DNA from: Cellulomonas sp.
GTDB taxonomy: Bacteria > Actinomycetota > Actinomycetes > Actinomycetales > Cellulomonadaceae
Length of the DNA: 64,000 nucleotides
NCBI RefSeq assembly: GCF_015234515.1
Contig: NZ_JADGMY010000036.1
Coordinates: forward strand, 1-64,000
Reading direction: 5' to 3'
The translations under genes and the position numbers were made by a program. The notes under the pieces are model-generated. The model was not told the DNA's origin, made no database searches, and saw only the letters and a list, made by a program, of their open reading frames with translations. Shown here piece by piece: positions 57,839-64,000 of this stretch; positions within the stretch are counted from its first letter, which is position 1; each line of letters opens with the position of its first letter.

Positions 57839-60379
57839 TCAGAGCAGACCGCGCCGCACGGCCACGTGGACGGCGTCGCGACGCGTCGAGACGTCGAGCT
57901 TGCGGTAGACGGCCCGCAGGTGCGTCTTGACGGTGTTCGCCGAGACGAACAGTGAGGCACCGATCTCCTCGACCGTCATTCGGGACGGCAGGCACGCGAG
58001 CACCTGCCGCTCGCGCTCGGTCAGCGCCCATGCCGACGGGCGTGGCTCGGGGGCACCGTGCTCGGCGACCAGCAGTCGCGTGACCAGCGGCTCGTGGGAG
58101 CTGCCCCGTCCGAGGTGGCCCGTCAGCAGAGGCCGCAACGCCGCCGCGCGGTCGCGCAGGGGCCGGACGAGGCCGTCCGGCGCCGCCTCGTCGAGGGCAC
58201 GCTCGAGGGACCGGTGCGCCTGCGCCACGTCGACCTGCAGCAGGGCGCGCGCGGCGTGGACGGCGACCCTGTCTGCCACGTGCCAGGACGGATCGACCTC
58301 CTCGGGGCCCAGCACCGCCAGCCCGGCCTCGTGGTCACCCACACGCCGGTGCACGTCGCTGCGCCAGCTGGAGCCGGCGGGCGAGGAGAACACGCCGTCG
58401 GCGGGGTCGGCGAGGCTCAGGGCATCTCGGGCGGCGCCCCGTGCGACGAGCGCCACGGCCTCCAGGTAGGCGCGTGACACCCCCGGCGGGGACCCGCCAC
58501 GGTCGGTGGCGCGCGTCCCCTTGAGCACGGCCAGGGCGCCCGCCACACCTGCGGGGTCCCCCTCCGCGAGGCACACGTGCAGCAGGACGCAGGCCGCCCG
58601 TGCCACCAGACCCGGGCGGGACCCGCCGGAGTCGATCGCGGCCGTCAGCTCGTGTCGCGCTGCCGCCGGCTCGTCGCACCAGTAGGCGACGAGACCCGCC
58701 GCGAGGTGGGCAGCAGCCGTGACGGGACTCCGGCTCCAGCCCAGCGCCACGCCGTCCGTGAGGACGCCGCGCGCACGGCTCCGCGCCTGCGCGATCCGCC
58801 CCACCCGCGCGAGGGCCAGGGCGTGCTCGGCCCTGCAGGCCAGCGCGAGGACCGGCCAGCCCCGCACGGCCGCGCCCTCCGCCGCGTCCACGAGCGCGTC
58901 GACGACGTGCTCGATCGACGACGGCGGTCCGCACCGCTCCCCGGGGATCCCGGCGGCCGGGACGTCGGACGCGTACAGCGCGGCACGGGCCGACAAGTAC
59001 CCCAGCACGATGTCGTCCGGCTCGGCCCGCACGGCGGCCCCGTCGCCCGTGGGTGACGGCGCAGTCGTCCGCAGCACGCGGACGACGGCCGCGGCCACCG
59101 CGTCGCCGTCCTCGGGCGCCGCCTGCGCCCGCACCGCGCGAGCGACGACCGACGCGGTCTGGGCACCGGCACCGGCGCCGGCGGTGACGCACCACCGTTC
59201 GGTCGCCACGAGCTGGCCGCGCGTGAGCAGCTCGGGCCAGCGCCCCGCGAGGACCTCCGCCGCGAGCGCGGGTGCGCGCCCGTCCGCCGCGTGCCGCACC
59301 GCGGCGGCGGGGTCCGTGCCTGCGAGGTGTCGCGCCAGGGCCTGGTGCACGGCCTGCACCGTGCGCGGCTGCGTCCGGTGGACGGTCGCCCGCACGTGCA
59401 CCGCGAGCAGCTCGTGCCAGGAGGGCGCGCCGACCGGTCCCGCTCCGTCGTCCCGCGAGGTCAGCAGGCCCCGCGCGACGCACTCCTCGAACAGTGCCGC
59501 GCCGCCCGGCACGACGGCCTCGGCCAGCACGGGGTCGACCACACGACCGACGCACGCGCGGCGCACGAACCCGTCGAGCTCGGGGCTCAGGGCACCGAGG
59601 ACCTCCTCACGGACGTAGTCCGCGATCGGGACGTCCTCGTGCCGCAGCGGGCGCTGCGAGTGTCCCCGGTGCAGCAGCCCGGCGCCCCACGCCGCCCGCA
59701 CGGCGGCCGGCCACCCACCCGTGACGCGCCACAGGTCGGCCACGGCGCCCGGTGAGGGGGCCGGTCCCCAGGCGGAGACCAGCAGGGACGTCTCGCGCAC
59801 CGTCAGCGACAGGGTGCGGACGCCCACGTCTGCCACGGCGCCCTCGATGCGCCCCGGGCCCAGGGCGAGGTCGGGCACGTGCCGGCCGGCGAGGACGAAC
59901 CGTGGCCCCGGCGTCCGCACCAGCGCCGCGACGGCGTGGCGCGCGCCGGCCGAGGAGATGCGGTGGACGTCGTCGAGCACGACGACCGCGCTCTCGCCGA
60001 GGGCACCCAGCACGTCGCGCAGGGTGTCCAGCAGGACGCCGGGGTCCCGCGGCATGGCGCGTCCGGCCGCCACGAGGTCGTCCGCCGTCGCCGGGTGCGC
60101 GCGCGCCACGGCGTCGCCGACCGCGCGGAGCAGCCTGCCGGGGTCGTCGTCGAACGGGTCGAGCGACGCCCAGGCGACCGTGGCCGGAGCGGTCGGTGCC
60201 CACTGCGCCAGCAGCGTCGTCTTGCCGAACCCCGCCGGTGCGCAGACGACCACGACCGGGTGCAGCTCGACGGCGGCGTTCAGCGCGGCCCGGCACCGCG
60301 GACGCATCACCGCCCGGGTGTCCGGCGGCACGGTCCTGCACCACGCGGCGCCCTGTGCCGCCCTCGATGTCGTCGTCAT
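57839..60379 (-). CDS. MalT-like LuxR-family transcriptional regulator
   Basis: An 846-residue regulator with a signal-transducing NTPase. The Walker A loop APAGFGKTT (residues about 47-55) and Walker B-like VVVLDDVHRIS are in the N-terminal third; a long helical TPR-like middle follows; the C-terminal LuxR helix-turn-helix (about 786-846) shows LTERERQVLACLPSRMTVEEI, quoted in part, with SANTVKTHLRAVYRKL. MalT-type proteins bind ATP and an inducer, oligomerise and activate promoters. GAGAGGGG lies before the ATG at 60379. Targets unknown; the downstream YhgE operon and the trehalose genes are candidates by proximity. Confidence 0.88.
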   Translation of the reverse strand: MTTTSRAAQGAAWCRTVPPDTRAVMRPRCRAALNAAVELHPVVVVCAPAGFGKTTLLAQWAPTAPATVAWASLDPFDDDPGRLLRAVGDAVARAHPATADDLVAAGRAMPRDPGVLLDTLRDVLGALGESAVVVLDDVHRISSAGARHAVAALVRTPGPRFVLAGRHVPDLALGPGRIEGAVADVGVRTLSLTVRETSLLVSAWGPAPSPGAVADLWRVTGGWPAAVRAAWGAGLLHRGHSQRPLRHEDVPIADYVREEVLGALSPELDGFVRRACVGRVVDPVLAEAVVPGGAALFEECVARGLLTSRDDGAGPVGAPSWHELLAVHVRATVHRTQPRTVQAVHQALARHLAGTDPAAAVRHAADGRAPALAAEVLAGRWPELLTRGQLVATERWCVTAGAGAGAQTASVVARAVRAQAAPEDGDAVAAAVVRVLRTTAPSPTGDGAAVRAEPDDIVLGYLSARAALYASDVPAAGIPGERCGPPSSIEHVVDALVDAAEGAAVRGWPVLALACRAEHALALARVGRIAQARSRARGVLTDGVALGWSRSPVTAAAHLAAGLVAYWCDEPAAARHELTAAIDSGGSRPGLVARAACVLLHVCLAEGDPAGVAGALAVLKGTRATDRGGSPPGVSRAYLEAVALVARGAARDALSLADPADGVFSSPAGSSWRSDVHRRVGDHEAGLAVLGPEEVDPSWHVADRVAVHAARALLQVDVAQAHRSLERALDEAAPDGLVRPLRDRAAALRPLLTGHLGRGSSHEPLVTRLLVAEHGAPEPRPSAWALTERERQVLACLPSRMTVEEIGASLFVSANTVKTHLRAVYRKLDVSTRRDAVHVAVRRGLL

Positions 60380-60458
60380 GTGCGCCCCTCTCCCACCACG
60401 CTCACCACCGCTCCCCGCCGTCGTCGAACTGCCGGCGCGGCCATGAGCACCCTCGCCG

Positions 60459-62552
60459 TCAGAGCACCAGCTCCGGCTGCAGGCTCGTCGGTGTCCAGAC
60501 GCGCTTCCGGCGGGCGGCCCACACCGTCGCGGTGAGGGCGAGGACGAACACCACGAGCAAGATCCCCGCGTAGCTCGCGGCGGTGGCCAGGTCGCCGCCG
60601 TACAGCGTCTGGCGCAGCCCCTCGACCGTGTACGACATGGGCAGCACGCGGTGCAGCGAGAGAAGTGGCTCGGGGATGGTCTGCCACGGGAAGGTGCCAC
60701 CCGCGGTCACCAGCTGCACGAGCATGAGCACCAGCCCGAGGAACTCCCCGACGGCACCGAACCAGACGTTGAGCGCCTGCAGGATCGCGATGAACGTCGC
60801 CGATGCGATCAGCAGCAGGGCCAGCGTCGCACCACCGTGCACCGGTGTGATGTCGAGCGCGTAGGTCACCAGCAGGTACATGAGCACGACCTGCCCGGCG
60901 CCGAGGAGCGCGCCGGGCAGCCAGCCGCCGAGCACCGTCTGCCAGGCCGGGCCACCGGCCGCGAGCGCACGGCTGGACAGCGGCACGACGAGCAGGAACA
61001 GCACGTAGCCGCCGATCCAGGTGGCCAGCGACATGAAGAACGGTGCCAGGCCCGCGCCGTAGCTGCCCGCGCGCGCCAGCTCGTCCTTGGCGACCTGGAC
61101 CGGGTTGGCGATCGTCTCGGCCGTCGCGCGCTCCGTCTCCGCGTCGAGGTCGGGGATCGCTCCGAGCCCTTCCTGGAGGCGGTCGCGCAGCTCCGTGACG
61201 CCGGCCCCGAGCTCGGTGGCTCCCTGGTCCAGGGTGCTGCTCGCCGTCGCGAGCTCGGTGGCGCCGGAGGAGACCTCGGCGGTCCCCCGCTCGAGCGCCC
61301 GCAGGTCACCCACGAGCGTCGACGCCGCGGAGTCGAGCTGGGCGGTGCCGGCGGCCAGACGCTGCCCGCCGGCCGCTGCCGAGGCGATGCCACCGCTCAG
61401 CGCGGGCGCGGCCTCCGCGAGCTGCGACGCGCCCGTCGCGACCTCGGCGGCACCCGCGCTGAGCTGGTCGACCCGGCCGGACGCCTGGCCCAGCGCAGCG
61501 CTCAGCTGCTCGACCGCACCGGCGGCGTCGCCCGCAAGACGCAGGATCTCGTCGGCCTCCTGCTGGGTCAGCCGTTCCGCGGCGACGAGTGCCCCGAGCT
61601 GGTTCGCCAGAGCGGTCCGCCCGCCCTGCAGATCGCGACCGGCGCCCGCGACGACGGACGCCGCGTCCCGCGTCACGGTGGCCACCTCGGCGACCCCGCC
61701 GGCGACCTCCTGCGCCCCCGTGGCCAGCTCGCGCGTCTGGTCGGGCAGCGCCCGCGTCCCGCTGCGCAGCGTGTCCAGACCGCCGGACAGGCTCGATGCG
61801 CCCGCGGCCAGCCGGTCGGCCGCCGACGGCAGCGCCGACGCACCGGACGCGAGCTCGGACGCGCCCGCCGCGGCCTGCGAGGCACCCGCGGCCAGGCGGC
61901 TGGTGCCGTCCACCAGCTGCCCGGAGCCCGACACCAGGCGGTCGGCGCCGTCCACGAGCTCCGTGGCACCTTGGACGGCCGCGCTCAGGTCCGTGTGGAT
62001 CGAGCCGAACCCCTGCAGGAACATGTCCGCGGCCTGCGTACCCACCTGCGTCGCGATGGCGTCACGCACGTCCCCGACGATCGTGTCGGCGATCGTCGTG
62101 GCCAGGTAGTTGTTGGCGTCGTTGGTGACGAGCGTCAGGCTCGCGCGCTGCGGCCGGTAGTCGGCCGAGGAGACCAGGTCGGCCGAGAACGACCGGCCGA
62201 CGATGAGGGCGGCGTCGAACCTGCCCGACCGCACCCCGAGCTCGGCGTCCCGCTGCGTCGTGCGCACCCAGTCGAAGCCGGCGTCGCCGTCGAGCAGCCG
62301 GTCGGCGACCTGGTCGCCGTAGTCGACACGGCGCGTCGAGCCGGTGGCCGCGTCGCGCGTGGCGGCTCCCCGGTCCTCGACGACGAGGGCGGCCGGCACC
62401 TCGTGGAGCCGGCCGTACGGGTCCTCGTTGGCGAAGAGGTACAGGCCTGAGTACAGCGACGGGATGACGACGAGCGCGAGCAGCGCGAGGCGCGGCAGCA
62501 GGCCGGCCGCGAGGCGTCGCAGCTCGGAACCGGCGAGGCGGAGGACGATCAC
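60459..62552 (-). CDS. YhgE/Pip domain membrane protein
   Basis: A 697-residue membrane protein of the YhgE/Pip family. One span near residues 15-40 is followed by an extracellular part with a long repetitive Ala/Gly/Ser helical region (repeats of the type LAAGASxLxxGA, about 190-470) typical of the family, and five spans from about 505 to 690 with the ABC-2 permease pattern. Homologues include the phage infection protein of Lactococcus and EsaA-like proteins. The GTG start overlaps the upstream gene by four bases (GTGA), so it is coupled to the ABC-like protein. Probably a surface or export component. Confidence 0.9.
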   Translation of the reverse strand: MIVLRLAGSELRRLAAGLLPRLALLALVVIPSLYSGLYLFANEDPYGRLHEVPAALVVEDRGAATRDAATGSTRRVDYGDQVADRLLDGDAGFDWVRTTQRDAELGVRSGRFDAALIVGRSFSADLVSSADYRPQRASLTLVTNDANNYLATTIADTIVGDVRDAIATQVGTQAADMFLQGFGSIHTDLSAAVQGATELVDGADRLVSGSGQLVDGTSRLAAGASQAAAGASELASGASALPSAADRLAAGASSLSGGLDTLRSGTRALPDQTRELATGAQEVAGGVAEVATVTRDAASVVAGAGRDLQGGRTALANQLGALVAAERLTQQEADEILRLAGDAAGAVEQLSAALGQASGRVDQLSAGAAEVATGASQLAEAAPALSGGIASAAAGGQRLAAGTAQLDSAASTLVGDLRALERGTAEVSSGATELATASSTLDQGATELGAGVTELRDRLQEGLGAIPDLDAETERATAETIANPVQVAKDELARAGSYGAGLAPFFMSLATWIGGYVLFLLVVPLSSRALAAGGPAWQTVLGGWLPGALLGAGQVVLMYLLVTYALDITPVHGGATLALLLIASATFIAILQALNVWFGAVGEFLGLVLMLVQLVTAGGTFPWQTIPEPLLSLHRVLPMSYTVEGLRQTLYGGDLATAASYAGILLVVFVLALTATVWAARRKRVWTPTSLQPELVL

Positions 62553-63463
62553 GGCGTGCCGTCGGCGGCCGGCGGCCGCTCGTCGAGGTCGACCGTCAGC
62601 TCGGGCACGTGAGAGCTCTCCGCCATCTGGTCGACACCGGTGCGCAGGGACTCCACGGGGGTGGCGCGCTGCGAGGCGTCACCCCGTGCGGGTTCGAGGG
62701 TGGCCCCGAGCTCTCGCGCCGACGAGCGGGAGCACTGGACCAGGACGCCGTAGCCGCGGGCGGCGAACGCCTGCGCGATCGACCACCACGCCGCCGGCTC
62801 GCCGCCGTGGCGGTCGGGCAGGCTGATCACGAGGAAGCGGACGCCCGGCCGTTCGGCGGTCAAGGACGTCAGCAGGGCGGTGCGCACCGGCCCGGGCAGG
62901 TCGTCCATCCGCACGTCCCGGTACGTCGCCAGCTCGTGGCTCTCGAGCCAGCGGTGCACGTGCGAACGCCTCGAGCCCGTGCGGGCGAGCGCCAGCTCCT
63001 CGGCGACGACGGTCGCGGTGGTGAGGGTGTCGTCGGGCTCGGAGATGCCCGGCAGGTCGACGACGCCCGAGACCCTGCGCAGCACGTCACGTGCGGTCGA
63101 CGTCGAGCCGTCGGCCGCCGTCAGCACGACGCTGCCCTCGAAGGGCGCGAGCCGCCCGGTCGCGACCAGGGCGAGCGCCGTGTGCCCCTGCCCTGGCTCA
63201 CCTGCCACCAGGACGCACTCCCCGGTCGCCAGCGTCAGGGTCTCCAGGTGCAGCATGGGGGCCCTGCGGCCGACGACGTGGACGTCGCGCACCATCAGCC
63301 GCAAGGGGCCGGACGTGGACGGACCGGCCGGCCGATCGAGCGTCGCTCCGCGGTGACGGCGTCCGGACCTCCCGGGGGGGCGCTCGGACCCTGCCGTCTC
63401 GACCGCGCGGTGGATGCCGGCCGAGTGCGGACCATCCGTGTCGGGCGCGTCGGGCACGCTCAT
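62549..63463 (-). CDS. ABC-ATPase-like protein with degenerate nucleotide motifs
   Basis: A 304-residue protein with the outline of an ABC ATPase (about residues 50-250) after a disordered Arg/Gly/Pro-rich N-terminus. The Walker A position reads GEPGQGHTAL with His for the essential Lys; the Q-loop and LSGGQ positions are altered (DLPGPVRTALL); and Walker B reads FLVISLPD without the Asp-Glu pair. ATP hydrolysis is therefore unlikely. It is co-translated with the YhgE/Pip gene, suggesting a structural or regulatory partner. The ATG at 63463 overlaps the stop of the upstream gene when that is read in its coding frame. Confidence 0.75.
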   Translation of the reverse strand: MSVPDAPDTDGPHSAGIHRAVETAGSERPPGRSGRRHRGATLDRPAGPSTSGPLRLMVRDVHVVGRRAPMLHLETLTLATGECVLVAGEPGQGHTALALVATGRLAPFEGSVVLTAADGSTSTARDVLRRVSGVVDLPGISEPDDTLTTATVVAEELALARTGSRRSHVHRWLESHELATYRDVRMDDLPGPVRTALLTSLTAERPGVRFLVISLPDRHGGEPAAWWSIAQAFAARGYGVLVQCSRSSARELGATLEPARGDASQRATPVESLRTGVDQMAESSHVPELTVDLDERPPAADGTP

Positions 63464-63739
63464 GACGCGCCCGGCGGCGCCGGCCGCTGCAGCACGGGCA
63501 CGGCCGCCGCGACGACCGGCAGCACCCGGGCCGTCAGGACGCACGGCCCCGTGTCGTGCGGGGCGTCGGACGCGTCGATCAGGCCGAACGTCGTTGTACG
63601 CGGTGCTGACCGCGGTCAGGGCCGCGTGCAGCCACGACGCGACACTGCGCTGGAAGGGGCCCAGGCCGCGCGCGAGCGAGGCGAGCTCCACCGCGGTGCC
63701 GCCCGCCGGTGCCGCGGAGTGCGGGGGCGTCGTGCTCAC
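63460..63739 (-). pseudogene. Small gene of about 92 codons, apparently frameshifted
   Basis: A GTG at 63739 with a strong GAGGAG site opens a frame with coding-type G/C third positions through codon 50 (ending LTAVSTAYND). From about 63588 the same frame has many A/T third positions, whereas the +1 frame becomes almost purely G/C at third positions (TTFGLIDASDAPHDTG onward) and ends in TGA at 63460-63462, giving the usual ATGA overlap with the next gene. So the frame changes between about 63587 and 63599: a sequencing error, a mutation or a programmed shift. Product unrecognised; no membrane span is obvious. Confidence 0.6.
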
Positions 63740-63786
63740 AGTGTCTCCTCACGTCGGACCTGGAGATGACCGCCGGGCCGCAGCCC

Positions 63787-64000
63787 TCAGGCCATGCGCA
63801 GCGTCGGCGCCGACTGGTCGGTCAGGGCGCACGGCAGCGCCAGCCACGCGAGCTGCGGCCCGTGCACCACGGGGGTCGTCGTCGCGTCCCCCGGGCGCAC
63901 CCCGCGCCGGCGCTGGACGGGGTCGGGGCGTCGGGCGCACGGCGGGCACCGGTCGGTGGTCGTCGGGTCCGGATCAGGGGAGCTCGTGCCCGGACGCCGA
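63787..64000 (-). CDS. C-terminal part of an unidentified protein (runs off the right edge)
   Basis: The minus strand is open from 64000 to the stop at 63787, with G/C-rich third positions, giving at least 70 C-terminal residues. The visible part has a Pro/Arg/Asp-rich region with a Cys pair (DRCPPCARRPD), then VVHGPQLAWLALPCALTDQ and a terminal LRMA. No start lies in the window. It is 47 bases upstream of the small frameshifted gene and may be in the same operon. Family not recognised. Confidence 0.55.
   Translation of the reverse strand, partial: RRPGTSSPDPDPTTTDRCPPCARRPDPVQRRRGVRPGDATTTPVVHGPQLAWLALPCALTDQSAPTLRMA

Noticed and set aside
62549..63739. A 396-residue continuous frame joining the small upstream gene to the ABC-like protein
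   Set aside because: About 40 codons in the join have A/T-rich third positions while the +1 frame has normal coding composition and its own stop overlapping the next ATG.
1..64000. CRISPR arrays, insertion sequences or prophage genes
   Set aside because: No regularly spaced repeats, transposase, integrase or phage-type proteins were seen on either strand.

Overview
The window is one continuous, very GC-rich stretch (third codon positions are almost all G or C) with dense gene packing, GTG starts, 4-base ATGA/GTGA overlaps and SD-less genes that begin 6-7 bases after a TAnnnT hexamer. Together with GAF-ANTAR proteins, a MalT-like LuxR regulator, a uroporphyrinogen-III-synthase/winged-helix protein of the NnaR type and a nitrate reductase fused to a flavoprotein, this points to an aerobic high-GC actinobacterium, probably of the Cellulomonas group (inference from gene style only). 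I see no insertion sequence, prophage, CRISPR array, rRNA or origin. One tRNA tail (probably tRNA-Val) lies at the left edge.

Layout. 1-2155: tRNA tail with terminator, a family 2 glycosyltransferase, a small helical protein and a catalase-like protein. 2165-5422 (minus): sugar ABC importer (binding lipoprotein and two permeases, no ATPase). 5704-11138: signalling island of five GAF-ANTAR proteins and one GAF/SpoIIE-type phosphatase. 11117-13574 (minus): a glycosyltransferase and an aldehyde dehydrogenase. 13780-24250: a nine-gene operon in which every junction is a 4-base overlap. It encodes a NodU-type carbamoyltransferase, a GT2-GmhB fusion, two GT9 heptosyltransferase-like enzymes, two GT4-like enzymes, a GmhA-like isomerase, a bifunctional HldE-like kinase/nucleotidyltransferase and an SDR; a convergent UDP-xylose synthase-like gene follows. 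This looks like an ADP-heptose route plus assembly of a carbamoylated heptose glycan, and is the most unusual part of the window.

25398-47692 is a nitrate/molybdenum region. The operon nirB-nirD-cysG-nnaR-like-sirB-like (minus) supplies nitrite reductase and its siroheme. narK and a 1405-residue nitrate reductase/flavoprotein fusion (minus) import and reduce nitrate. mog-moaC-moeA, moaA-moaD, moaE, mobA and a DUF6457-like gene make the molybdenum cofactor, and a stand-alone HTH-TOBE protein plus modABC import molybdate. A membrane-anchored sulfite-oxidase-like molybdoenzyme diverges from nirB. The nirB and narK promoters share a block of half-sites at identical spacing, which I read as common control by GlnR and/or the NnaR-like protein. 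Most of the cofactor genes look leaderless.

47713-57801: a helical hypothetical protein, a DPM1-GtrA glycosyltransferase, a transglutaminase-like protein, the glycogen-to-trehalose operon glgX-treY-treZ and a DUF1269 protein. 57839-64000 (minus): a MalT-like LuxR regulator, then an operon with a YhgE/Pip membrane protein, an ABC-type ATPase homologue that has lost its catalytic residues, a small gene that appears frameshifted, and the tail of a gene running off the right edge.
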